Position numbers and translations under genes: made by a program
Shown: piece by piece, positions 36,126 through 45,357 of the stretch
Layout: every line of letters starts with the position of its first letter
How positions within the stretch are numbered: the first letter of the stretch is position 1
DNA from: Candidatus Phyllobacterium onerii
GTDB taxonomy: Bacteria; Pseudomonadota; Alphaproteobacteria; Rhizobiales; Rhizobiaceae
NCBI RefSeq assembly: GCF_028331445.1
Contig: NZ_JAQMHX010000002.1
Span: 62,001-126,000 of the forward strand
Length of the DNA: 64,000 bases
Reading direction: 5' to 3'
The notes under the pieces: generated by a model
Seen by the model: only the letters and a program-made list of their open reading frames with translations
Databases searched by the model: none
Told to the model about the DNA's origin: nothing

Positions 36126-37838
36126 ATGAGGTTACAGATGGCCCTCCAATCAGACAACACGAAGGCTGCGCCTGCCGGCTACTATTATCTCTGGCATTTG
36201 GCTGCTCTGGGAGTGATTACGGCGGACTTCGGATCTTCGAGTGGTTCGATTCCCCCCAACAATGAAAGTGCGCTGCGCATCACGCCTTCTCCTGTTATTT
36301 CCGGTTCTGTCTGGGACACCCTTGCAGAGGTGGCTGCGATCTCGCCTGCGAGGGTGGCGCTCATTGACGTCGGCATATCTCCAGATCACCCGAACCTGGC
36401 AACCCGGATCGATCAGAATGCCTCTATTGACCTGGCAACGCACAGATACGGTGCGCGTGCGTTGGCCATCCTCGACGATACAAATAGTTCCTACAAGGAA
36501 GAGAAACAGGCGTTCTTTGCCGAACTCGACATATCCGGACTCGGCAACCTCGGACTATCGGTTGATGACAAGGAATACCTGGATGATATTGTGGCGGAGT
36601 ATGCTGGTTCCTATGGCGTATTGCGCCGGATTCTCGATTCGAACACCATGTTCGCCGCTCACGGCACTGCCTGTGCCGGTTTAATCGTGGCCGAGCCCGC
36701 CGCATTGGCCACGGAAGACAGCGAAATCCTGTCTCCACCAGAAGACATCTTTACGAATCCCGATTCAACCGAGACCCATCCCAACAAAAATCCCAACCTG
36801 TTACCGTATTTTGGCGCTGATCCTTTTTCGCGCCTCGTCAACATTACGACTTCGTTCGAAGACAATCCTGTGCAGTTCATCGCCGCACTCCTTTATGCGT
36901 ATTTGCAGAACGTTGACGTCATCGTCATGCCCCGCGGCATACCCGATCCGAAGCGAAGCGCCATTGAGCCCAAGAACGAATTGAAGGCCGACTTGGAGCG
37001 CTGGGCCAATCGTGATGCTGCGGATCTATTTGCACGCATCGCCCTGGCAGAACAGGGACCGGCGGAACTCGAGCCCAAGGCAACGCAGCTGGGTTCCAAT
37101 CCGGACCGCATATGGACGATCCTGGAACATTTGATCATTGCTGTGAGCCGAAAGATTCCGGTGATCTGCGCTGCCGGCAACAGTGGCGAAAGCCAGCTGA
37201 TCTATCCGGCGAGCCTCGCAGCTCCCGACAACGGGATCATCGCGGTCGGCGCCGTCACGGTTGAAGGTTTCCGGTCCGGCTATAGCAATTATGGCGAAGG
37301 TCTAACGCTCGTTGCGCCCTCTGATGATGGGGAGGTCTTCAATCGCCATCAATTGCGGATCAATCGGCTGTCACCCTTGATCGCCAAGCATCAATATAAC
37401 GCGGATCCCGGCAAGGAATATTGCTATTCGCAGTTCAGCCTTCTCAGCACAGACCTTCCGGGGGTCTTTGGTTATGATGAAGGAAAAGCTCCCTGGTCCT
37501 CACTGCTTCCCTCTGCCAATAATCCCGGCATTGGTGGCGGTTACTATACCAGCTTTGGCGGCACGTCCGGGGCCGCAGCCTTGGTCGGCGGCGTCGCGGC
37601 TCTCGTACAACGGGCCCATCGTGCCGTTCACGGTGGGTCAGGCAGGCTAGACGGTATAGCCGTCAAGTCTATCCTCGAGGAAGCGTCCAGCCGAAGCAGC
37701 AATGTTGGACCGGGTTTTCGTCCCCTCACCCCCGACTGCATGAATGCGGACAATGAAGATGTCATCGATTCCAGGTATTTCTTTGGAGCGGGACTTCTTA
37801 ACGCCGCCGCCGCTGTCGATGTCGTGTTGAACAGTTGA
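36126..37838 (+). CDS. Subtilisin-like (S8) serine protease without signal peptide
   Basis: 570 residues from ATG 36126; ATG 36138 is also possible. The catalytic triad is intact: Asp81 in ALIDVGISPDHPN, His179 in HGTACAGLI, and Ser481 in GGTSGAAALVGG. Asn352 in CAAGNSGES supplies the oxyanion hole. No Sec signal or obvious prodomain is seen, and large inserts lie between Asp and His and before the Ser. It is 38 bases downstream of the haloperoxidase-like gene. An intracellular protease working with, or processing, the neighbouring proteins is possible; substrate unknown. Confidence 0.85.
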   Translation: MRLQMALQSDNTKAAPAGYYYLWHLAALGVITADFGSSSGSIPPNNESALRITPSPVISGSVWDTLAEVAAISPARVALIDVGISPDHPNLATRIDQNASIDLATHRYGARALAILDDTNSSYKEEKQAFFAELDISGLGNLGLSVDDKEYLDDIVAEYAGSYGVLRRILDSNTMFAAHGTACAGLIVAEPAALATEDSEILSPPEDIFTNPDSTETHPNKNPNLLPYFGADPFSRLVNITTSFEDNPVQFIAALLYAYLQNVDVIVMPRGIPDPKRSAIEPKNELKADLERWANRDAADLFARIALAEQGPAELEPKATQLGSNPDRIWTILEHLIIAVSRKIPVICAAGNSGESQLIYPASLAAPDNGIIAVGAVTVEGFRSGYSNYGEGLTLVAPSDDGEVFNRHQLRINRLSPLIAKHQYNADPGKEYCYSQFSLLSTDLPGVFGYDEGKAPWSSLLPSANNPGIGGGYYTSFGGTSGAAALVGGVAALVQRAHRAVHGGSGRLDGIAVKSILEEASSRSSNVGPGFRPLTPDCMNADNEDVIDSRYFFGAGLLNAAAAVDVVLNS

Positions 37839-37860
37839 CGCAGAGGCCAACAAAACATCC

Positions 37861-37895
37861 AAAAAGGACCCGCCCGCGGGTCCTTTTTATGTTTT
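37861..37895 (+). terminator. Intrinsic terminator after the S8 protease gene
   Basis: AAAAAGGACCCG and CGGGTCCTTTTT form a perfect 12-bp stem with a four-base loop (37861-37888), starting 22 bases after the stop codon. The flanking AAAACAT/ATGTTTT can extend it. The stem itself supplies the T-run. It ends the SARP-haloperoxidase-protease unit. Confidence 0.88.
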
Positions 37896-38025
37896 GTCCT
37901 GCATTTTTGACGGTGCATTGACGGTCAGACAGCGCTCGAGAGACGCCTCCTCCGGTAATATTAGATCAATACTTCGGTAAATCCGGAGATCAAGTCGATC
38001 AAATAGACTGCAGGAGGGAAAACCG

Positions 38026-38280
38026 ATGTCAACAGTTCTTACCAGAAAATACCGGTGGTCATCATTTGCCAGATTGATCAAGCGGCCGAAATTGCCAACG
38101 GGTTTGTGCCTCACTTACAAAAGCGTCAAAGCATCCATGGAGCGGGAGATCCGACTTATTCATATCTCGATCCTAACTCCAGTGCACAGACCCGTTTTTC
38201 GACCGTGTCCAATTGTCAACAACGTGACTGGGCAGCACCGGCAACGGACATGCCGCGGCAGTTCTCGCTATTTTCGATAA
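38026..38280 (+). CDS. Doubtful small ORF with strong ribosome site (84 residues)
   Basis: ATG 38026 has an AGGAGGG site 7 bases upstream, an unusually strong signal, but the protein is basic and has no recognisable fold. A second frame over the same stretch (from about 38055) reads VVIICQIDQAAEIANGFV and looks more protein-like, so the region may be a frameshifted or decayed gene. Treat as unresolved. Confidence 0.3.
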   Translation: MSTVLTRKYRWSSFARLIKRPKLPTGLCLTYKSVKASMEREIRLIHISILTPVHRPVFRPCPIVNNVTGQHRQRTCRGSSRYFR

Positions 38281-38333
38281 GCCCGTCTGAAGCGGGTATT
38301 TGCCTGGCAATTCATAATCGGAGCTCGACGAAC

Positions 38334-38570
38334 ATGGTTTTAAAGCGTGAAATATCGATAGACGACTGGGAAGCATTGAACCGCCTGTCACAGGGCGAAA
38401 CGATCCGGCGAATAGATGGTCGCGCGGTTCAACGCCTAACTGAGATCGGCGCACTGCGTAGCAGAGGAGGAGAAATCAAACTCTCCTACGCCGCAATGCA
38501 GCTTTTGATCGAACGCTCGGCACGTATTTGCCGCGCTCGAAACGGCAACAGCAAAACGTGGTGCAATTGA
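38334..38570 (+). CDS. Hypothetical small protein (78 residues)
   Basis: Predicted 78 residues from ATG 38334, with GGAG ten bases upstream. Helical and charged: ISIDDWEALNRLSQGE and AMQLLIERSARIC are the clearest parts. No family recognised. It lies just upstream of a LuxR-type regulator on the same strand. The open frame extends further upstream to 38055, so the true start is uncertain. Confidence 0.4.
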   Translation: MVLKREISIDDWEALNRLSQGETIRRIDGRAVQRLTEIGALRSRGGEIKLSYAAMQLLIERSARICRARNGNSKTWCN

Positions 38571-38620
38571 ATTTCAATGTTGCAAGCACGTGTCAATGAG
38601 TAGTTTTTGGGGACAAGAAA

Positions 38621-39376
38621 ATGTCAGGAATTATGTATGAACGAATACCGGATGCTGATCACGCCGTTTACAATCGGCATGCGGCGGCCCGCCGTGCAGC
38701 GTTCCACATCGCATCGACAGAACCCCGTCCACAACGGACCCTTGCCATTATTGACGGACGTGCCATTGCTCGAGAGCATCTTTCGAGGGGGCTTATATCG
38801 AATGGACTTGGACTGCGCTTGGCCACATATGGCTCTGTGAACGATATAGAGGCATATGAAGCAGCGGCATTGTCAGTCATCCTTGTATGCGTCGACGACT
38901 CCAGATTCATGGATAATTCCATTGTGCTAGAAATCGGGGCGCTTGTACGAAGATTTCCGAAAGTCCCAGTCATTGTTCAGGCGGGCCTGTGCGGATTTCA
39001 GCAAATCCTGAGCGTTCTCCAGCAAGGTGCCCATGGTTACCTTCCAGGCAATGCCGGAATATCTGTTTGCATCGAAGCAATATCGATGGCGTTGGCAGGT
39101 GGTGTTTTCGTCGCGGCCAAGAACCGGCATGATATGCAAAGCATCCTCGGAACCAACCCTCATCCGTCCAAGCGTTTGGAAATGTTCACACGACGGGAAC
39201 GTGAGGTCATCGAAGTCCTGCGGCAGGGAAAGGCAAACAAAACGATTGCCTATGCCCTCAGGCTTGCTCCAAACACTGTGAAAGTTCACGTTCGAAATAT
39301 CCTCAAGAAGGTTCGGGCGACGAACCGGGCGGAAGCAATTTACAAAATCAACGCCATGTTTGATGAGATCGCATAG
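38621..39376 (+). CDS. LuxR-type response regulator-like protein
   Basis: 251 residues with GGGGA upstream of ATG 38621. The C-terminal LuxR HTH is clear: FTRREREVIEVLRQGKANKT and APNTVKVHVRNILKKVRA. The N-terminal half resembles a receiver domain (FPKVPVIVQAGLCGFQQIL and GAHGYLPGN), but its first acidic pocket reads IIDGR instead of the usual Asp pair, so phosphorylation is doubtful and it may be an orphan regulator. It is flanked by a terminator on each side. Confidence 0.87.
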   Translation: MSGIMYERIPDADHAVYNRHAAARRAAFHIASTEPRPQRTLAIIDGRAIAREHLSRGLISNGLGLRLATYGSVNDIEAYEAAALSVILVCVDDSRFMDNSIVLEIGALVRRFPKVPVIVQAGLCGFQQILSVLQQGAHGYLPGNAGISVCIEAISMALAGGVFVAAKNRHDMQSILGTNPHPSKRLEMFTRREREVIEVLRQGKANKTIAYALRLAPNTVKVHVRNILKKVRATNRAEAIYKINAMFDEIA

Positions 39377-39430
39377 AGCGTCGCAGAAAAAAGAACGCCG
39401 TTGGGGGCGACGGGGGCCGCTCCCGCATCT

Positions 39431-39460
39431 GACCCTCCCTCTTGTGGGAGGGTCTTTTTT
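39431..39460 (+). terminator. Intrinsic terminator after the LuxR-type gene
   Basis: GACCCTCCC and GGGAGGGTC form a perfect 9-bp stem with a six-base loop, followed by six T. It lies 55 bases past the LuxR-type stop codon. Confidence 0.88.
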
Positions 39461-40516
39461 GCACGCGCCTGTATCTAAGATGCGATTCGAGACGAGACAT
39501 TATGCGATTTCCGAGCTTCGCTACTATGCTGTCGGCGCCCGGATCTCGCATAGCCGGATTTCGTCGGCCTACGGGCTACTGCCCCGCCACCGTCGGAATC
39601 CGAGGCTCATCCTTGCTGCTCTGGCGGCTTGCCAACGCAACGGCCAAAGCCTGTGCAAGACACATCGGGGCCGCGCGAGAGCGTGAAAACGTATATTCAT
39701 GTTCGGGGACAGGGAAAAGAACATGCGCAGACAAATCATGGTGTATGGCTGGTGCGGATTCAAAGTGTGACGTTGAACCCACTGGTCACTGTCAATCAGT
39801 CCGACATGCAGAAAGTTGACCAGAATACCATGCGTCTTGACCATGACCGGTATGACGCCAGAAAGACGAGCGATACGAACCGCAGCATCTATCGCCAACC
39901 TCTTGAAATATTTGCTTTGAACGTCATTGAGCGGACTTGGATGCCGTCGTTGATCAAGGCACCGGGGGAGGAAGAGATGCGAAGGATCGATGTGGGGTTG
40001 GAGGAGGACTACAAGCGAACGATGTACTAGAAAGCATCTGACCACGGATCCGATCATGCCACAGAAATGGCAGGGAGGCACGGTGGCGGCGCCACAGGTC
40101 GAAATAGGTCGGTAGCTGCCGGACGGCAAAGCGCCCGCATTTTCGCCGTTTCAGAGAGCGCCTGACTTTGCCAAAAGCGGTCACTTATTCGAATGGTCGA
40201 TCAAGCGCGGCCTCCACAGCGTCGCCGAGTTTGGGTATCATCAGCACTGTCAATGAAGGTATGAAGCTAAAGGCACGCGAGTAACAGAGTTGGGGCTCAC
40301 TGGTTGGCCAAGAAACAGCCACCTTCTGGGAGTTGCAGCCTTAGTGGGCCGCTGTCACCGCTCTCGCATGAAGACCGATAGGTACTTGTCGCGCCGGTTC
40401 GCGGGGCAGATGGTCAGAAGGGTTCCCCGTGCTCGTTGTGGCCGATGTGCGATCGTTTGATTATTGACTTCCGAGGGGTCTATCCCTCAGATAAATAGAG
40501 ACCCCACGGAGGCAGG
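39461..40516. other. About 1 kb without a supported gene
   Basis: Several frames are open, the best being a plus-strand ORF at 39629-40030 and a minus-strand ORF at 39569-40129, but they contradict each other and none shows a ribosome site or a recognised family. The stretch may contain decayed sequence. The GGAGG that starts the kinase gene lies at its right end. Confidence 0.5.
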
Positions 40517-42343
40517 ATGCTCCACGACCGCACAGACGTGACACGCGAAGACAACAACATGGCGGAGCTCATTCGCGACTACGACTGGGCGACCACAAGC
40601 CTCGGTCCAATATCCTCGTGGCCGATCCCGCTGAAGTGCGCAGTTGATCTTGCGTTGCCGTCCCAGGCGCAGATTGTCATATTTTGCGGCCCGGATTTCG
40701 TTGCGATCTACAACGATGCCTATTCCCCCAGCATTGGCACCAAACACCCAGCCGCCCTCGGAAGACCCGCGAAAGAAAACTGGGCCGAGCTTTGGGAAGA
40801 CCTCGAGCCGATGCTTCGCCGCGTACTCGAGAACGGCGAAACTGTTACGGCAAAGGACAGGCCATTCTACATCGAGCGTCCGGTGCCGGAAACGGTGTAT
40901 TTCGACATTTCCTATTCGCCCATCTTTGACGCCGATGGAAAAGTGCTCGCGGTTTTCTGCATCGTCAACGAGACGACCGATCGGGTGGGTTACGAGGTCG
41001 CGCTCCGTAGAAGCGAGGAGCGCCTACGCTCAATGATCGAGCACACGATGGTTGGTGTCATCCAAACTGATCTGCAAGGACACCTATCGTTCATAAATCC
41101 AGGATTTTGCCAAATTGTCGGCTATACGCGAGAGGAATTGCTGACGCTAACGCTGAAGGACATAACCCACCCTGAAGATCTGCCCGAGGACATGGCGCAA
41201 GTTCGGAACCTTGGTGTGGAGGGCAAGAGCTTCGTGATTGAAAAGCGCTATGTACGGAAAGACGGCACTCCGATCTGGGTTTCCAATCATGTCTCAGCCG
41301 TGAAGGATCCCGATGGCAGGGTCCGGGAAGCCGTCGCGGTGGTCGTCGATATCACCGCACGTCGTCGTGCATTAGAAGTCGAACGACGCTTGGCAGCGAT
41401 AATCTCATCGTCGGAAGATGCCATCCTTGGAATTGACCTAAACATGATGATAACGGATTGGAACCGCGGAGCGGAGAAGGTCTACGGATACATGGCTGAT
41501 GAAGTTCTGGGCAAGTCCGTTACCATCCTCATACCGAACGATCGGATCGATGAGGAAAGACGTATCATCGACCGCATCAAGGCTGGGGAGCGAGTTGATC
41601 CGCACGATACCGTCCGACGTCACAAGAGCGGCCGCGAGGTTCACGTTTCGTTATCCGTTTCGCCCATCTACGATGCTTATGGCCGCATCGTTGGGGCTTC
41701 GAAAAATGCCCGAGACATCAGCGTGCGCATTGAAGCCGAGCGAACGAAAAACGTTCTCATCGCCGAACTAAACCACCGCGTCAAAAATGTGTTGGCGACC
41801 GTCACTGCCATTGCGAGGCAGACCTTTGGTAAAGCGACCGACCTCGAACTTGCCAGCGCCACATTCGAGGCGCGTTTGCAATCGCTGGCTCGAGCGCACG
41901 ATCTCCTCACCCATGGCGACTGGCAGAGTGCCAGTTTGGAACGCCTCGTCCGCGAAGCAGTCGCGCCTTACCCCTCCGATCGTTTTCAGATCGAAGGTCC
42001 CGAAATTTCCGCTCCGCCGAAACTGGTGGTCGCACTGTCACTCATCCTACATGAACTCTCCACCAACGCTGCAAAATATGGACCGTTGTCGACGGACACT
42101 GGACAGGTGAGCGTCGCTTGGTCGGTGGTGCGGACCGGGGAACGGAAGCTGCTGTTAGACTGGGTCGAAAGCGGAGGGCCTCCCGTCGCTTCGCCGACAC
42201 GCAGAGGATTTGGCTCGCGATTGATCCAGGGGCTCTTGTCGGCAGAGCGCGGCGGCCAGGTTGAGATGATCTACGCTCCTTCCGGATTTCGATGTCATGT
42301 CCAGGCGTCGCTGAGCGCCGAGTGGGCGGCCGATAACAACTAA
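40517..42343 (+). CDS. PAS-domain histidine kinase of the HWE family
   Basis: 608 residues with GGAGG just before ATG 40517. An N-terminal PAS-like domain (about 20-155) is followed by two clear PAS domains (about 165-285, with VGYTREELLTLTLKDITHPED, and 290-405, with DAILGIDLNMMITDWNRGAEK; quoted in part). The phosphoacceptor is His420 in ELNHRVKNVLATV, typical of HWE/HisKA_2 kinases, and the WVE signature lies in LLLDWVESGGPP before the ATP lid. It is a cytoplasmic sensor; PAS ligand and cognate regulator are not visible. No response-regulator gene adjoins it. Confidence 0.9.
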   Translation: MLHDRTDVTREDNNMAELIRDYDWATTSLGPISSWPIPLKCAVDLALPSQAQIVIFCGPDFVAIYNDAYSPSIGTKHPAALGRPAKENWAELWEDLEPMLRRVLENGETVTAKDRPFYIERPVPETVYFDISYSPIFDADGKVLAVFCIVNETTDRVGYEVALRRSEERLRSMIEHTMVGVIQTDLQGHLSFINPGFCQIVGYTREELLTLTLKDITHPEDLPEDMAQVRNLGVEGKSFVIEKRYVRKDGTPIWVSNHVSAVKDPDGRVREAVAVVVDITARRRALEVERRLAAIISSSEDAILGIDLNMMITDWNRGAEKVYGYMADEVLGKSVTILIPNDRIDEERRIIDRIKAGERVDPHDTVRRHKSGREVHVSLSVSPIYDAYGRIVGASKNARDISVRIEAERTKNVLIAELNHRVKNVLATVTAIARQTFGKATDLELASATFEARLQSLARAHDLLTHGDWQSASLERLVREAVAPYPSDRFQIEGPEISAPPKLVVALSLILHELSTNAAKYGPLSTDTGQVSVAWSVVRTGERKLLLDWVESGGPPVASPTRRGFGSRLIQGLLSAERGGQVEMIYAPSGFRCHVQASLSAEWAADNN

Positions 42344-42399
42344 CCGTCAATCGCATAGAAGGTCGGCCCTCCATTCGGTGGTGGCGGCCAGCCGCTCAC

Positions 42400-42418
42400 A
42401 GCGGAAATCATTTCCGCT
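42400..42418 (+). terminator. Hairpin downstream of the HWE kinase gene
   Basis: AGCGGAAA and TTTCCGCT form a perfect 8-bp stem with a three-base loop, about 57 bases past the kinase stop. No T-run follows, so it is a weak terminator candidate. Confidence 0.4.
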
Positions 42419-42616
42419 TAACGACCTCAAATCGTCATTTATGGGGGCTCCGTCCGTCCCTATAAGCGGACACCGCAGCTCATCGTGCGGCCACCTTCTG
42501 TTATAAGTTTTAATGCTCATCAACCTGCGTCGTGGTCATCGCGCGGCCTCGATTTGGAGGAAGCTCAGTTCGAATCTTCGCTATTTGGTACATTCCTTCT
42601 CGCCCAGACAATGCGT

Positions 42617-42850
42617 TCAGATGATCCGTTCGATGGTCAAGGGAAACGTCCCGCGCACAAGCAACGCCTCGAAATCGAAGCGTCCGAGCCGGATCAGCCC
42701 ACCGGAATAGCTGTAGTCGGCGTAGAACATTGCGAGATTGCCCCACGGCGAGAAGCAGCAGAGGTCGCCTGGCGCCTCGTTGCCCAATGGACCACTCGCG
42801 TCCTCCGTCAGCTTACGGGGGAGATTTTCAACATAGCCACGATCGTTGCA
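42617..42850 (-). pseudogene. Cyclophilin-like domain protein, C-terminal remnant
   Basis: On the minus strand the frame encodes LPRKLT, GDLCCFSPWGNLAMFYADY and GLIRLGRFDFEALL, the conserved C-terminal half of the bacterial cyclophilin-like (Cyclophil_like) family. The N-terminal beta strands are not visible upstream in any obvious form, so the gene seems truncated or heavily decayed. A short intact protein starting at an internal Met cannot be ruled out. Confidence 0.6.
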
Positions 42851-43044
42851 GCGATACATCTCCGCCATGAATAAATTAGCCTGCCGGAGTGTGGTGCACG
42901 AGGATTCCATCTGTTCCTTAAACTGTATGGCCGCGTCTGCGATCTCGATAACAGTAAAACCTCGAGGTTCATCGCGAAGGAAAGTCGAGCAAGCATTACA
43001 CAGTTCGTGTATCGTTAGGCCATCACCATGCGAGGGGAATGGAG

Positions 43045-44649
43045 ATGACCGAAGCTGCAAAGCGATATCCCAGGTATATCCGCGTTTTGTGCCTGCAACT
43101 TCTCTTTGGGGTAGTGTTGGTGGGCATTGCGCCAATTGCCAGCCAGGGCCAGTCCTTCGAGCACGCCACAAAAGACAAGATCTTGGCAGCTTTGCCAAAG
43201 TTGGAAGAGGCGGCGCAACACGTCATCGCCAATGGCGGGGTTCCGGGTATTTCTATTGCCGTCGTCTATCAGGATGAGGTGGTCTACTTGAAGGGCTTCG
43301 GCGTCAGGGAAGAAGGCAAGAGTGATCTGGTTGACGCCGATACGGTGTTTCAACTTGCCTCGTTCTCCAAGCCGATGGCCTCGACCGTCGTAGCGGCGAT
43401 TGTGAGCGAAGGGGTGGCAAGCTGGGATTCACCGATTGTCGACATCGATCCGTCCTTCCAGCTTTACGACGCCTATCCGACGGCACAAGTGACCGTGCGC
43501 GATCTCTTCTCTCACCGCAGCGGCCTCCCCGGAGGGGCCGGAAACGAACTCGAAGAGATCGGCTATGACCGCGACGCCATTCTTCAACGGCTCCGCCAGG
43601 TCAAGCCGGAGAGCAGCTTTCGATCCGGCTACTCCTACAGCAATTTCGGCCTTACAGCGGGCGCGGTCGCTGTGGCCAAGGCGGCAGGCATGAGCTGGGA
43701 GGATGCGGCAGAGGCGAAGCTCTATAAACCGCTTGGAATGTCATCAACCAGCTCGCGCTACGCCGATTTCCTGACGCGATTAAACCGCGCCACCCTCCAC
43801 GTTCCGCTCGACGGCAAATGGCGCGCGCTGGCCAAACGCGATCCCGACGCGCAGTCACCCGCAGGCGGCGTCAGCTCCAATGCGAGTGATCTCGCTCAAT
43901 GGATCCGGCTTGAGCTCGCCAATGGCAATTATGATGGCAAGCCCCTGATAGACGCAGAAGCGATCAGCCAGACCCATATGCCGCTGGTGGCGCGCGGCAA
44001 GAACCCGGTGACCGGCGGATGGTCGTTCTACGGACTTGGCTGGAATGTGGAGTATGGCCGTTACGGCGAAGTTTGGGGCCATGCCGGCGCCTTCAGCACC
44101 GGCGCTCGAACGGTGGTCAGTTTGCTTCCGACAGAGGAACTCGGCATCGTTGTCCTTACCAACGCCTTCCCAACCGGCGTGCCCGAGGGTCTTGCCGACA
44201 CGTTCTTCGAGCTCGTGATGATCGGAAAGACGACAAAGGATTGGGTTATCGAGTGGAACAACATCTACGGGCAGCTCTTTGGACCGGCGATCGAGGCCGC
44301 GATCAAGCATTACGGGACACCGCCCGCCTCCCCGCTGCCAGCGCTGCCGCTGTCTGCCTATGCCGGTACCTACTTCAATCCTTATATTGGCAGAGCAGTC
44401 GTTGCCGAAAAAGACGGCACGCTCGAAATTCGCCTTGGGCCCGAAGGCAAGTCGGTTTTCCCGCTCAGCCATTTTGACAGAGACCTTTACACCTACCGGC
44501 CATCCGCGGAGATGCCGACCATGCCCGTTGCGGTCACGTTCGAAATTGGGTCAGATCAAAAGGCGGCCCAGGTCACGATCGACGACCTGAACGAGCTTGG
44601 ACTTGGCGTGCTGACTCGCATCGAGACCGATCGCCCCGCATCGCCTTAG
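43045..44649 (+). CDS. Beta-lactamase-fold serine hydrolase (class C/penicillin-binding-like)
   Basis: 534 residues from ATG 43045, which has AGGGG seven bases upstream; ATG 43039 is too close to that site. A signal peptide ends near IASQGQS. The serine motif S106-F-S-K109 in QLASFSKPMAS, the second motif Y198-S-N200, and a third HAG (WGHAGAFSTG) give the class C beta-lactamase/DD-peptidase fold. An extra C-terminal domain of about 130 residues follows. Periplasmic hydrolysis of an ester or amide is likely; it may not be a true beta-lactamase. Confidence 0.86.
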   Translation: MTEAAKRYPRYIRVLCLQLLFGVVLVGIAPIASQGQSFEHATKDKILAALPKLEEAAQHVIANGGVPGISIAVVYQDEVVYLKGFGVREEGKSDLVDADTVFQLASFSKPMASTVVAAIVSEGVASWDSPIVDIDPSFQLYDAYPTAQVTVRDLFSHRSGLPGGAGNELEEIGYDRDAILQRLRQVKPESSFRSGYSYSNFGLTAGAVAVAKAAGMSWEDAAEAKLYKPLGMSSTSSRYADFLTRLNRATLHVPLDGKWRALAKRDPDAQSPAGGVSSNASDLAQWIRLELANGNYDGKPLIDAEAISQTHMPLVARGKNPVTGGWSFYGLGWNVEYGRYGEVWGHAGAFSTGARTVVSLLPTEELGIVVLTNAFPTGVPEGLADTFFELVMIGKTTKDWVIEWNNIYGQLFGPAIEAAIKHYGTPPASPLPALPLSAYAGTYFNPYIGRAVVAEKDGTLEIRLGPEGKSVFPLSHFDRDLYTYRPSAEMPTMPVAVTFEIGSDQKAAQVTIDDLNELGLGVLTRIETDRPASP

Positions 44650-44821
44650 CTTCGCTCCCGCAGCCAAGAGCCATCTTGGAAGCGCCTGGAACGTAGCTTG
44701 AATGGAGGTTATACCTCGGCCACATTCACGCGCTCGGCAAGCCCGCCGAAACCAGAGACGTGGCGGCGGTATCCCCACGAACATTGTCCCCAGTGAAAAT
44801 TACCCCATCTTTCACGAGACC

Positions 44822-45231
44822 ATGGCTGAACTTCAATTGAGCATGCCGGACGCAATCATTGAGACAGATTTCTCCGTCATCGAGTCCATCAATTGCGATC
44901 CTGTTCGTATAGGACAGCTGGTTTCCAATCCTTGGAAATGCTTTTAGCCATGGCGATCTGAGCCAACCCGCGAGGCTCAACGCGTGGACCGATAATGATG
45001 GTTTGGGACTCTGTTTCAAATGCCGGGGCGGCGATCCCGGCTGAAGTACTGGACCGACTCTTTCAACCTTTTCCAGGGGCGAAGTTCGGGACAAAAGGCA
45101 AGGTCTGGGCCTTCCACATCGCTTCGGAGATAGGCAAGGCCCATGGCGGAACCCTGACTGTTCAATCAACAGATGCGGAAACCCGGTTTACGTTTCTCAT
45201 GCCGACCTCGCCGATGTCAAATGATGGGTGA
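44822..45231 (+). pseudogene. Sensor histidine kinase, decayed C-terminal half
   Basis: Pieces in three frames together spell a HATPase domain: INCDPVRIGQLVSN, then LGNAFSHGDLSQPARLNAW, then VSNAGAAIPAEVLDRLFQPF, ASEIGKAHGGTLTVQSTDAE and FTFLMP. The N box (INCDP...LVSN) and G boxes are broken by at least two indels and the ATP lid is damaged (PGAKFGTKGKVW in place of a GLGLGL-type stretch). The upstream kinase sensor part is missing. Confidence 0.75.
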
Positions 45232-45357
45232 GTGATAGAACTCGCCCGAAGCTGCCAGCCGCGCAACATGTGGCGGAGGTGACTATCGTGTCCCTCGCGG
45301 GAACATCGAATTGCCCCTTGCGTTGACTTGCCAGGACGCGGAACCTATCTACGATTC

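Noticed and set aside
39569-40129. Long minus-strand ORF in the gene-poor interval
   Set aside because: Cysteine/arginine-rich composition without a fold, no ribosome site, and it is opposed by an equally doubtful plus-strand ORF.
42617-43198. A 193-residue minus-strand protein including the cyclophilin-like part
   Set aside because: Only the C-terminal 75 residues match the family; the rest overlaps the start of the beta-lactamase-fold gene in antisense and lacks a ribosome site.
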